Of a stretch of DNA of 64,000 nucleotides, positions 47,603-56,022 are shown piece after piece. Positions within the stretch are counted from its first letter, which is position 1, and the number at the start of each line of letters is the position of its first letter. This stretch comes from Fimbriimonadaceae bacterium. Its GTDB lineage: Bacteria; Armatimonadota; Fimbriimonadia; Fimbriimonadales; Fimbriimonadaceae. The position numbers were made by a program, and so were the translations under genes. The notes below the pieces were generated by a model, which worked only from the letters and a program-made list of their open reading frames with translations, did not search any database and was not told the DNA's origin. The DNA is taken from the NCBI GenBank assembly GCA_022843485.1, contig JALHNM010000004.1, positions 1 through 64,000 on the forward strand, written 5' to 3'.

Positions 47603-48684
47603 CGCTCGGTAAGCTGTGTCCAGCTCCCATCCACAATAGCTTCACGGATCTCCGCCATGAGTCGAGCGTAGAAGCTCAGATTGTGCAGTGTCGCCAGCCG
47701 GAGGGCGAGGAACTCGCCGGTCTTGAAGAGATGGCGAAGGTACGCGGCTGAGTAGCGCTCGGTCGCCGGGAAGACGGACGAAGGGTCGTGGGGACCCTCG
47801 AACGTGGCCCACTCGGCCGCTGCGGCGTTGACGCGCCCCTGGAGGGTGTAGAGCGTGTGATGCCGGGCCATACGAGTAGGGAGGACGCAATCGAACATAT
47901 CGATACCGCAAGAGACGGCGTGGAGGATGTCCTGTGGGTGGCCGACGCCCATCAGGTAACGCGGCTTTTCCTTCGGCAAGAGGGGCGCGGTCAACTCGAC
48001 GACAGGGTACTGCATCTCGGTCGGCTCGCCGACGCTGACCCCACCGACGGCGAACCCCTCGAACGGCAATGTGGACAGATATGAGGCAGATTGCCTCCTC
48101 AAATCCTCGTGGACTCCGCCCTGGACGATCCCGAAGACCGCCTGGTCGCCGCGCTTCGCCTCAAGGTTACGTGGCGCCCACCGATGGGTGCGGCGCATGG
48201 CTGTTTCCGCTTCCTCCCGCGTGCAGGGGTAGGGCGGACACTCATCCAGCATCATCGAGATATCGACGTTGTAGGCAGCTTGAAGTTCTATAGACCGCTC
48301 AGGCGTGAGTTCGAGCTCGCTCCCGTCGAGGTGCGACTTGAACGTCACACCCCAATCGGTGATCCGGCGCTGGTCGGCAAGCGACATGACCTGGTAGCCA
48401 CCCGAGTCTGTGAGTAAGGCTCGAGGCCAGGACATAAACTCATGGAGCCCACCCAGCTTCTCGATGACCTCCACCCCAGGCCGCAGCGCAAGGTGGTACG
48501 TGTTCGAGAGCACTAGTTCGTAGCCGAGGGCCTCGACGTCCTCACTCCCCAGCGTCTTGACCGTCCCTCGCGTCCCCACCGGCATAAAGCAGGGCGTCTC
48601 GACCGGCCCATGACTCGTGTGGATGCGCCCGCGGCGCGCCCGCGTCACCGGACACTCAGCCAAGAGCTCGAAGCCAATGGGCAT
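47587..48684 (-). CDS. tgt: tRNA-guanine transglycosylase without zinc cysteines
   Basis: 365 residues from the ATG at 48684, which overlaps the previous stop (TGATG). The barrel is intact: LLTDSGGYQVMSL (catalytic Asp), FGIVQGGVHEDLR, GVGHPQDILHAV, and the nucleophile Asp in MFDCVLPTR. The C-terminal zinc site CxCxxC is replaced: where DPDCxCYTC is usual, the protein reads DPSSVFPAT before ERYSAAYLRHL. The enzyme should still exchange guanine for a queuosine precursor in tRNA. Whether it binds zinc elsewhere is unknown. Confidence 0.92.
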   Translation of the reverse strand: MPIGFELLAECPVTRARRGRIHTSHGPVETPCFMPVGTRGTVKTLGSEDVEALGYELVLSNTYHLALRPGVEVIEKLGGLHEFMSWPRALLTDSGGYQVMSLADQRRITDWGVTFKSHLDGSELELTPERSIELQAAYNVDISMMLDECPPYPCTREEAETAMRRTHRWAPRNLEAKRGDQAVFGIVQGGVHEDLRRQSASYLSTLPFEGFAVGGVSVGEPTEMQYPVVELTAPLLPKEKPRYLMGVGHPQDILHAVSCGIDMFDCVLPTRMARHHTLYTLQGRVNAAAAEWATFEGPHDPSSVFPATERYSAAYLRHLFKTGEFLALRLATLHNLSFYARLMAEIREAIVDGSWTQLTERYARA

Positions 48685-49232
48685 CAGAACCGGTACCCGA
48701 CAAGGAACTGCAGCGCGTTCAGCCCTTGGTTGTTGCCTTGCGTCCCCCCGTTCGATATATGATAGAAGCGTCCGGAGAACATCCAAGGAGTGCGTTCAAG
48801 TGTCACGCCGAGGGTGGGGGTCGAGTTCCAGTTTCGATCAAGGTCCCTAGTCGTGATCGAGTTATAGACAATGCCCCAGCCGAGATCGACCGTCGATCTG
48901 ACACCCCTTAGGAACCCGAACGGGTAACGAGCCTGTGCCAGGACACCGAAGCTGTGCATCGTGTTCACCGGGATGTCTTCAAACCCTCCCCCTCTCGTGA
49001 ACAAGTAGTAGGCTTCAACCTGAAGAGTGGCAGGTAGTCGAGCGAAAGCAAGGCGCTTCTCCGGCCACTCTCGCCCATAGGAGAAGACCGTCCCGCGGCG
49101 GGTGTCCTCTGACCCGAGGACGTCCTGGCCGTAGGTCGCGCCGATTCGCACGAACTGGCTCCGGCCCGACGGCTCCTGGGCGTGGGCCGAATGGGAGGCA
49201 AGGACGAGGGTGAGAAGCAGCCATCGGCTCAC
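48684..49232 (-). CDS. PagL-like lipid A 3-O-deacylase
   Basis: 182 residues from a GTG at 49232, chosen because it opens a clean signal peptide (MSRWLLLTLVLASHSAHAQ) with GGGGG upstream; an ATG at 49277 also exists. The beta-barrel C-terminus carries the PagL catalytic motif YHISN (the H and S of the His-Ser pair), then GLNALQFLVGYRF with a terminal Phe typical of outer-membrane barrels. It would deacylate lipid A, so the cell should have an outer membrane. It is coupled to tgt. Confidence 0.85.
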   Translation of the reverse strand: MSRWLLLTLVLASHSAHAQEPSGRSQFVRIGATYGQDVLGSEDTRRGTVFSYGREWPEKRLAFARLPATLQVEAYYLFTRGGGFEDIPVNTMHSFGVLAQARYPFGFLRGVRSTVDLGWGIVYNSITTRDLDRNWNSTPTLGVTLERTPWMFSGRFYHISNGGTQGNNQGLNALQFLVGYRF

Positions 49233-49261
49233 AGCCCCCGGAATGTACCGGACCGCCGAGG

Positions 49262-49267
49262 TACCCT
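49262..49267 (+). promoter_or_regulatory. -10-like box for der
   Basis: TACCCT ends 8 bases before the ATG at 49276. Confidence 0.35.
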
Positions 49268-49275
49268 GCTCGCCC

Positions 49276-50631
49276 ATGCCTGACCGACCGCCAACCCTTG
49301 TGATCGTCGGCCGGCCGAACGTCGGCAAGAGCACCCTCTTCAACCGCATCGTCGGCCGGAGGATCGCGGTCGTCGAAGACTCGCCTGGTATCACCCGCGA
49401 CCGCCTTTACGCAGAGTTCGAGCACAAGGGCCGCGCCATGCGGCTCGTCGATACAGGCGGGATCCTCTTCGGAGACGAGGATCCCCTGGTCGAACAGATT
49501 CGGGTGCAAGCCGAGGTCGCCTTGGCCGAGGCGGACGTTATCCTTTTCATGGTCGACGTCGACGAGGGCCTTAACCCTGCAGACTGGGACCTTGCTAACC
49601 GCTTACGAGGCGTCAGACAACCGATCTACATCGTGGCTACGAAGTCGGATAACCCGATGCGTGACGACCAGGCCCATGAGTTCCACACTCTTGGGCTAGG
49701 TCTGGTGTTCCCGGTGAGTGGAGTCCATGGTCGTGGAGTGCGAGAGCTCCTGGATGCAATCGCAGAGGGGTTCCCAAAGCGTGCAGCGGGGGAGCCAGAA
49801 CAGTTACCTGAGATCAAGCTCGCGATCATTGGGAGGCCAAACGTGGGGAAGTCTTCGATGCTTAACGCGTTCACAGGAGAAGAGAGAGCGATCGTGAGCG
49901 ATATCCCAGGGACGACTCGTGACGCGATCGATACCCCGGTTAATTGGAAGGGACGGCCGTTCCGTCTCATCGACACTGCTGGGATTCGGCGAAGAGGCAA
50001 GATTCAAGGATCCGTCGAATACTATATGGTCCATCGAGCGACGAACGCGATCGAAAGAGCCGACTGTGCGCTCCTAGTCGTCGATGGCAATGAGGGGCTT
50101 ACGGACGGAGACAAACGCGTAGCCAAGATCAGCCACGACCTTGGGAAACCTCTGGTCATCGCGGTCAACAAGTGGGACCAAGTCGAACCTCCAACCGGAG
50201 ACTTGGGCAAAGACACTCCTGCCAAGAAGGCCCAGAAGACGACCATAAAGAACGAACTCCCAGAAATGGATTACGCGGCGATTCGGTTTACCTCTGCCCT
50301 AGAACGTACGGGCCTAGACGGGGTTATCAAGGCCGTCGAGACTTCGGTAGAGAATTGGAGCTTCCGGACTGGGACAGGACAGCTCAACCGCCTCGTCCAA
50401 GACGCCGTGTTCTCCAAGCCCCTGAGCCGAAAGGGGCGACCGCTCAAGGTGTACTACAGCACGCAGGCCCAAAGTCGGCCGCCGACGTTCGTACTGTTCG
50501 TCAACGACGAGGAATTGGTCCACTTTAGTTACGTGCGATACCTCGAGAATCAGATCAGGAAGGCCTTCCCACTCGAGGGGACGCCCGTCCGAATGGTCGT
50601 CCGGGCAAGTCGCGGCAAGTACGATTCCTGA
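49276..50631 (+). CDS. der: Ribosome assembly GTPase Der (EngA)
   Basis: 451 residues with two tandem G domains: GRPNVGKST and DTGG in the first, GRPNVGKSS, DTAGIRRRG and NKWD in the second. The first domain has TKSD instead of NKxD at G4. The C-terminal KH-like domain (FSKPLSRKGRPLKVYYSTQ) is complete. It acts in 50S ribosome assembly. Codon use is softer in GC than in neighbouring genes. Confidence 0.97.
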   Translation: MPDRPPTLVIVGRPNVGKSTLFNRIVGRRIAVVEDSPGITRDRLYAEFEHKGRAMRLVDTGGILFGDEDPLVEQIRVQAEVALAEADVILFMVDVDEGLNPADWDLANRLRGVRQPIYIVATKSDNPMRDDQAHEFHTLGLGLVFPVSGVHGRGVRELLDAIAEGFPKRAAGEPEQLPEIKLAIIGRPNVGKSSMLNAFTGEERAIVSDIPGTTRDAIDTPVNWKGRPFRLIDTAGIRRRGKIQGSVEYYMVHRATNAIERADCALLVVDGNEGLTDGDKRVAKISHDLGKPLVIAVNKWDQVEPPTGDLGKDTPAKKAQKTTIKNELPEMDYAAIRFTSALERTGLDGVIKAVETSVENWSFRTGTGQLNRLVQDAVFSKPLSRKGRPLKVYYSTQAQSRPPTFVLFVNDEELVHFSYVRYLENQIRKAFPLEGTPVRMVVRASRGKYDS

Positions 50632-50634
50632 ACC

Positions 50635-50646
50635 CGCCTTCGGGCG
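50635..50646 (+). terminator. Short UUCG hairpin after der
   Basis: CGCC-TTCG-GGCG is a stable but very short hairpin 4 bases after the stop. Confidence 0.3.
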
Positions 50647-50694
50647 AACCGTTTCCCCTGTGCGGATCGTCTCTAAGCACCGGAGCCCCCACAC

Positions 50695-51339
50695 ATGCGG
50701 AAGTACCTCACGGAGTTCATTGGCACCTTCTTCTTGGTGTTGACCATCTGCCTCGCCGTGCAGTCGGGACAGCCTTTAGCCGTCCTCGCGATCGGTACGG
50801 TGCTGATGGTCCTCGTCTACATGGGTGGGCATGTTTCCGGCGCCCAATACAACCCGGCGGTCGGACTCGCGGTCACGATGCGAGGGGCCATGGAAGGTAA
50901 AGAGCTTGTGCCCTACTGGGTCTCGCAGATCGCCGGTGCGACGCTCGCGGCGGTAGCAGGGCAGGCCATTACGGGGAAGACGACACCTATCGCCCCCGGC
51001 CCCGGAGTCGCGCTCGGAACTGCGGTGCTTGTGGAGGTCCTCTTCACGTTCCTCCTGGCGTTGGTCGTGCTCAACGTGGCCACGAGCAAGAAGACAGAAG
51101 GCAACCCTTATTATGGGTTAGCGATCGGTTCAACGATCATAGCGGCTGCCCTCGCCGCGGGCGGCGTGTCCGGCGGGGCGTTTAACCCGGCTGTCGGCAT
51201 CGGCCTCACCGTCGCCCACGCCACAATGGGGGGAGGGGGTTTCGACAACGTGTGGATCTACATCGTAGGGCCGTTCGCAGGCGCCGCGCTCGCCGCGCTC
51301 GTGTTCAAGATTCAAGAACCCGAGCACGAGAGCTCCTAA
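50695..51339 (+). CDS. Aquaporin/MIP-family channel
   Basis: 214 residues with six membrane helices and the two half-helices GAQYNPAVGLAV and GGAFNPAVGIGL. Both NPA motifs are present, but the residue after the second NPA is Val instead of the Arg that narrows the pore in most family members. A wider or less selective pore is therefore likely, but the solute is unknown. Confidence 0.93.
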   Translation: MRKYLTEFIGTFFLVLTICLAVQSGQPLAVLAIGTVLMVLVYMGGHVSGAQYNPAVGLAVTMRGAMEGKELVPYWVSQIAGATLAAVAGQAITGKTTPIAPGPGVALGTAVLVEVLFTFLLALVVLNVATSKKTEGNPYYGLAIGSTIIAAALAAGGVSGGAFNPAVGIGLTVAHATMGGGGFDNVWIYIVGPFAGAALAALVFKIQEPEHESS

Positions 51340-51368
51340 AGCGTAGACTCTGGCCACGACTTAAGGCC

Positions 51369-52901
51369 CTAGCTGCGGATGATGCGGAAGCCGTCGCTCG
51401 AGTCCCAAACTGTGGTAGCAGCCTGCCCTCGCTTCGAGCCGCGTCGCCTGCCCTCGGCCTCGGCGGGCGCCCCGCCCACAGCGCCCCCAAGGATGACGCC
51501 GACTTCGTCCGGGAACGCCGCCGCTGGTGCCCAATCGGCGAACTCGCGGCCCAAGAAGCCTGTATCGAAGCGACCAGCCCGAAACTCGGGATGGCGGATG
51601 ACCTCGAGAAGGTAGGGCACGTTCGTCGCCGGCCCAAGGATGTGGGTGTCCTCAAGCACCCCTTCCAGCCGGCACAGGGCCTCCTCGCGCGACTCAGCGT
51701 GCGCGATCGCTTTCGCAAGCAACGAGTCGTAGAACCTTGACACTTCGGAGCCAGGTCCATAGCCGGTGTCGAATCGGACGCCGGGGCCCTTCGGCTCTGC
51801 CCACGCCACGATCTTTCCCACGCTCGGCAGGAAGCCCTTAGACGGATCCTCTGCGACCACCCGGGCCTCGATCGCATGGCCCGTGATCGCCGAACGGTCG
51901 CCTTCCATGAGAGACTGCTTAAGATCGAGCCGCTCCCCGCTCGCGATTCGAAGCTGCCAGGAGACCAGGTCAAGCCCGGTGATAAGTTCAGTGACGGGAT
52001 GCTCAACCTGCAAACGTGCGTTCACTTCTAGGAAGTAGAACTCACCCGCCCGCTCGTCGACCATGAACTCGACCGTCCCTGCCCCGGTGTAGCCTGCCGC
52101 AAGGACCAATCGGCGAGAGGCGTCCCGCATTTGCTCCCACAGGCCCTGCGTCATGACCGGCGAAGGCGACTCCTCGATCAGCTTCTGGTGGCGCCGTTGG
52201 ACGCTGCACTCTCGCTCGAAGAGACAAGCGACCTGTCCATGTTCATCAGCGAGAACTTGAACCTCGATATGGCGCGGGCGTTCGACGAGCTTCTCGACCA
52301 TCATCGCGCCGTCCCCGAAGCCCTTGACCGCCTCTTCGCTGGCGAGGGCCAGCTCCCGATCGAAGTCGGCCGGGTCACGCACCACCCGCATCCCGCGCCC
52401 TCCTCCACCCGCGCTCGCTTTGAGCATGATGGGGTACCCAATCCTATTAGCAGCCGACTTGAGCTCGGCATCGGTCGCCCCTGGTTCGAAGTAACCGGGC
52501 GTGACCGGCACTCCGTTCTCGACTGCGATCTTCTTCGCGTCGATCTTTGCCCCCAGTCGATCCATCGCCTCCGGGCTCGGACCGATAAACGCGATGCCCG
52601 CCTCCCGGCATGCGAGCGAGAACGCGGACCGCTCGCTCAGAAACCCGTACCCGGGGTGGATCGCCTCGGCCCCTGTGTAACGGGCAGCCGCTATGATCTT
52701 CTCGATATCGAGATAACTGGTTGCAGGCTCGGGCCCGCCGATCTCGACGACCTCGTCCGCGAACTGCGCGTGCAGAGAGGTTCGATCCGCCTCGCTCGCA
52801 ACCGCGACCGTCTTCACCCCCATCTGGCGGGCGGTCTTCATGACCCTGATCGCGATCTCCGCCCGGTTCGCAACGAGAAGCTTGCGGAACATCGCTTTCA
52901 T
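51369..52901 (-). CDS. accC: Biotin carboxylase (AccC-like)
   Basis: 510 residues. LLVANRAEIAIRV, MLKASAGGGGRGMRVV (ATP-grasp glycine loop), EVNARLQVEHPVTE and GHAIEARVVAEDP are clear. It carboxylates biotin on a carrier protein for acetyl-CoA or related carboxylation. A tail of about 50 residues (VGGAPAEAEGRRRG onward) extends past the usual core end. accB is not seen in the window. GAGG lies near the ATG at 52901; ATG 52892 is an alternative. Confidence 0.93.
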   Translation of the reverse strand: MKAMFRKLLVANRAEIAIRVMKTARQMGVKTVAVASEADRTSLHAQFADEVVEIGGPEPATSYLDIEKIIAAARYTGAEAIHPGYGFLSERSAFSLACREAGIAFIGPSPEAMDRLGAKIDAKKIAVENGVPVTPGYFEPGATDAELKSAANRIGYPIMLKASAGGGGRGMRVVRDPADFDRELALASEEAVKGFGDGAMMVEKLVERPRHIEVQVLADEHGQVACLFERECSVQRRHQKLIEESPSPVMTQGLWEQMRDASRRLVLAAGYTGAGTVEFMVDERAGEFYFLEVNARLQVEHPVTELITGLDLVSWQLRIASGERLDLKQSLMEGDRSAITGHAIEARVVAEDPSKGFLPSVGKIVAWAEPKGPGVRFDTGYGPGSEVSRFYDSLLAKAIAHAESREEALCRLEGVLEDTHILGPATNVPYLLEVIRHPEFRAGRFDTGFLGREFADWAPAAAFPDEVGVILGGAVGGAPAEAEGRRRGSKRGQAATTVWDSSDGFRIIRS

Positions 52902-52936
52902 TCTGCCTCAATCCGCGCTCGACGAACCGGGGGCAG

Positions 52937-52942
52937 TAAACT
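52937..52942 (+). promoter_or_regulatory. -10-like box for the flavoprotein gene
   Basis: TAAACT ends 12 bases before the ATG at 52955, giving a very short leader that contains GAGAG. Confidence 0.4.
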
Positions 52943-52954
52943 CTCCCCTGAGAG

Positions 52955-54226
52955 ATGCAGGGACGCGTGGTCGTAGTCGGGGCTGGGGCGGCCGGAATCA
53001 TTGCCGCATGGAACGCCTCGCGCGAGGGAGCCCAGGTCACCCTTCTCGAAAAGACAGACCGTCTGGGCACAAAAATCCTCATATCCGGGGGAGGGAAGTG
53101 CAACATCACCCACGACGGCCCGATCGAGGACGTTCTGAAGGCCTTCCGCAAGAACGAGGCTCTCTTCATCCGTCCTGCCTGCTATCGCTTTCGAAACTAC
53201 GAGGTCGTCGATATGTTGACCTCAAGGGGGTTAGAGGTCTACACCCGTCCCGACGGCCGGGTCTTCCCGGTCCACCAGACGGCGAAGGACGTCGTCGCGA
53301 TCCTCGAGTCCTATCTTCAGGACGAGTGCGTGGACGTCCGCATGAACACCCCGGTCCGGCGGATCCGAGTCACAGACGGGAAAGTCGCCGGGGTCGAAAC
53401 GGACCTTGCGTTCTTGCCGAGCGAGCACGTCGTCCTTGCGACCGGGGGGAGCAGCTACCCGAAGTCCGGAACGACCGGTGACGGCTGGCCGTGGGCCAGG
53501 GCGGCGGGGCACACGATCGTCCCTGTCCGCCCCGCCCTAGCCCCAATGGAGCTTGTGGTCGATGGTGCTCCGCTCAAGGCCGGTGTGGCGCTTCGCGATA
53601 CGGTGCTCAAGGCGCGCCTCGCCCCGCCGGACAGCCACGGCCCGGGTAGAGAGATCGCGCGCTGGCGGGGGGACCTGCTCTTCACCCACCGCGGCGTGTC
53701 CGGCCCCACCGTGCTCGGGATCAGCAGGGACGTCGCCGAGCAGGAGCGGCTCGGCACGGTCACGCTCGAAGTCGACCTGCTCCCCGACGAGACGTTCGAG
53801 ACGGTCTCGGCTAGGGTCCGCTCGTGGTGCGAAGCCAACCCGAAGAAGGGGCTTGCCCGGTTCCCCGAGGGTCTGGTGCCCGCGAGCCTCGAAGACGATC
53901 TGCTCGCCGCCGCGGGCCTCACGGAGGACGTCCGCGCCGCTCAGGCGGCGAAGAGGGCGGTCAACCGACTCGTCGAAACGCTCAAAGGCTGGCCGCTCGG
54001 AAAGGTGCGTGAGGTCGTCCTTGCCAAGGGAGAGGTGGTGGCAGGCGGGGTATCGCTAGACGAAGTCGATCCCCAGACGATGCGTTCCCTCCGCTGCCCC
54101 GGCCTGTACCTGTGCGGGGAGGTGCTCGATATCGCGGGCCCCGTCGGCGGTTACAACCTTCAGGCCGCCTTCGCCACCGGCTTCGTCGCGGGCGAGACGG
54201 CCGCCCGCGACGCCCAGGGTCGCTAG
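52955..54226 (+). CDS. BaiN/YhiN-type FAD-dependent oxidoreductase
   Basis: 423 residues. The dinucleotide motif VVVGAGAAGIIAAWN, the family mark ISGGGKCNITHDG, and LATGGSSYPKSGTTGDGWPWA define the HI0933 group. The C-terminal LYLCGEVLDIAGPVGGYNLQAAFATG is complete. It is a flavoprotein; substrate unknown (some members reduce bile acid intermediates). The stop overlaps the convergent PP2C gene by 4 bases. Confidence 0.94.
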   Translation: MQGRVVVVGAGAAGIIAAWNASREGAQVTLLEKTDRLGTKILISGGGKCNITHDGPIEDVLKAFRKNEALFIRPACYRFRNYEVVDMLTSRGLEVYTRPDGRVFPVHQTAKDVVAILESYLQDECVDVRMNTPVRRIRVTDGKVAGVETDLAFLPSEHVVLATGGSSYPKSGTTGDGWPWARAAGHTIVPVRPALAPMELVVDGAPLKAGVALRDTVLKARLAPPDSHGPGREIARWRGDLLFTHRGVSGPTVLGISRDVAEQERLGTVTLEVDLLPDETFETVSARVRSWCEANPKKGLARFPEGLVPASLEDDLLAAAGLTEDVRAAQAAKRAVNRLVETLKGWPLGKVREVVLAKGEVVAGGVSLDEVDPQTMRSLRCPGLYLCGEVLDIAGPVGGYNLQAAFATGFVAGETAARDAQGR

Positions 54227-55014
54227 CCGGCCTCGGGGCCCCGCCACACCGCCGCGATCAGCGTCCGATCGTCGTCGGTCCGTTCGGCCACCGGTTGCGA
54301 CCCAAGGATCATCAGGAGCCACTCTTCGAACTCCGCGTCCCGACCCGGTCCGCCCGCTAGCCGCCCCAACAACGCCTCCAGGAATGGGGCTCGAGGGACG
54401 CAGGCCTCGCCGTCGAGCAACACCTTGTTCAGCCCGTCAGAGAACGCGAACACCGCTTGGACGGGCGCGTCCAGCCGCACCGACTTGAGGTGGGAGCCCG
54501 CATCGGCCTGGGTGACCGAAGCGGTGTCGCCCGGCGGCGCGTCACCCCCGAGGACCAGCCGCGCCCCGTCGCCATCGACCACGACCACCCCGCCCCCGCC
54601 GACAGCGAGGAGGACTCCGCCGGAGGGGTCTAAGGACCCAGCAACGAGCGAAGTCGCGTAGTCGGTCGAGGGGATCTCGTTGTGCCTGGCCTCCGAATCG
54701 ACCTCTCGACGGACGTACTCCAGGATCCGCACCGGGTCTTGGCTGCCGATCCAGCCGACGAAGAACGCCGACGCCGCCAACTCGGCCCCGACCGCCCCTT
54801 CCCGGGCCCGGTCGAACCCGTTCGACACCGCGAACAGGAACCGGTCCTGCTTTGCGAGGGCCGAGGCGTAGTCCCGGTTCCCCCAGCCCGGACCCCTCCG
54901 CTCACCGCGAAGGCTCGCCGTCCCGTGTGTCCAAGCCAACTCGTTCGTACCTACCTTTGGGCCGTCCGACCGACCCGGGGGCCATTTAACCTCGCGGACA
55001 GGCCGCCCGCCCAC
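54223..55014 (-). CDS. PP2C-like phosphatase with altered metal site
   Basis: 263 residues from a GTG at 55014; the start is uncertain because the N-terminal 25 residues are poor, and a TTG at 54939 is a plausible alternative. Family marks: SLRGERRGPGWGNRDYASAL, AVSNGFD, a later FAFSDGLNKVLL, and DDRTLIAAVWR. The first metal-binding Asp of the SDG motif appears as Asn (SNG). Activity may be reduced or redirected. It is divergent from glyQ. Confidence 0.75.
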   Translation of the reverse strand: MGGRPVREVKWPPGRSDGPKVGTNELAWTHGTASLRGERRGPGWGNRDYASALAKQDRFLFAVSNGFDRAREGAVGAELAASAFFVGWIGSQDPVRILEYVRREVDSEARHNEIPSTDYATSLVAGSLDPSGGVLLAVGGGGVVVVDGDGARLVLGGDAPPGDTASVTQADAGSHLKSVRLDAPVQAVFAFSDGLNKVLLDGEACVPRAPFLEALLGRLAGGPGRDAEFEEWLLMILGSQPVAERTDDDRTLIAAVWRGPEAG

Positions 55015-55047
55015 CCATTGCGCAAGAAACGCTGAAAACCGCCGGAG

Positions 55048-55053
55048 TACACT
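55048..55053 (+). promoter_or_regulatory. -10-like box for glyQ
   Basis: TACACT ends 8 bases before the ATG at 55062. Confidence 0.45.
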
Positions 55054-55061
55054 CCTCCCCC

Positions 55062-56003
55062 ATGCCCGTCACCCTCCAGGACGTCTTCGGTCGGCTCAGC
55101 ACCTATTGGGCCGAGAGGGGCTGTGCCTTGCTCCAGCCTTACGACCTCGAGGTCGGTGCAGGCACAAGTCACCCAGCCACGGCCCTCCGCTGTCTCGGGC
55201 CGGAGCCCTGGAGCGCCGCTTACGTCCAGGCGAGCCGACGACCCGCCGACGGGCGCTACACCAAGAACCCGATGCGCAACCAGCGCTACTACCAGTTCCA
55301 AGTCATCCTCAAGCCCAGCCCGGAGGACGTCGTCGACCTCTACATGGGCTCCCTCAACGCGGTCGGCTTCGACACCCAGCGCAACGATGTCCGCCTGGTC
55401 GAGGACGACTGGGAGAACCCATCGCTGGGCGCCGCGGGCGTCGGCTGGGAGGTCTGGCTCGACGGGACGGAGATCAGCCAGTTCACGTTCTTCCAACAGA
55501 TGGGCGGCATCGAGTGCGACCCGGTCTGCGCCGAGCTCACCTACGGCCCCGAACGCCTGGCGCTCATGCTGAACGGCCAGACGTCGATCTGGGAGGACCT
55601 CATGTGGGACGCGAGGCTCCGCTATCGGGACGTGGAGTTCGACCAGGAGATGCAGAACAACGTGTTCAACTTCGAGGTCGCCTCGAGCGAGTTCCTTTTC
55701 CAGCTCTTCGATATGTTCGAGGCAGAGAGCAAGCGGGTGATCGAGACCCCAGTGGCCTGGGACGAGGAGCGGGGCGTGCTGGGGACGACCGACGGGCCGG
55801 GTGACCACGGTCACGCGCTCGTCTACCCGGCCTTCGACCTCGCCCTCAAGTGCTCACACGCCTTCAACGTGCTGGACGCTCGCGGCGCGGTCAGCGTCAC
55901 CGAGCGGGCCGCCTACATCAACCGTGTCCGTGCCCGCGTCCGGGCGGTCTGCCTCAAGTACATGGAGCGCTACGCGCCGGAGCCTGAGCCGGCCCGGGCC
56001 TAG
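55062..56003 (+). CDS. glyQ: Glycyl-tRNA synthetase alpha subunit
   Basis: 313 residues. LLQPYDLEVGAGTSHPAT, GPEPWSAAYVQASRRPADGRY, YYQFQVILKPSPE and QFTFFQQMGGIECDPV are nearly invariant GlyQ motifs. It charges tRNA-Gly together with the beta subunit GlyS, which usually follows directly but is absent here. Confidence 0.97.
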   Translation: MPVTLQDVFGRLSTYWAERGCALLQPYDLEVGAGTSHPATALRCLGPEPWSAAYVQASRRPADGRYTKNPMRNQRYYQFQVILKPSPEDVVDLYMGSLNAVGFDTQRNDVRLVEDDWENPSLGAAGVGWEVWLDGTEISQFTFFQQMGGIECDPVCAELTYGPERLALMLNGQTSIWEDLMWDARLRYRDVEFDQEMQNNVFNFEVASSEFLFQLFDMFEAESKRVIETPVAWDEERGVLGTTDGPGDHGHALVYPAFDLALKCSHAFNVLDARGAVSVTERAAYINRVRARVRAVCLKYMERYAPEPEPARA

Positions 56004-56009
56004 GGCCGG

Positions 56010-56015
56010 TATCGT
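56010..56015 (+). promoter_or_regulatory. -10-like box for the lipoprotein gene
   Basis: TATCGT ends 7 bases before the ATG at 56023. Confidence 0.35.
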
Positions 56016-56022
56016 ATCGGGG

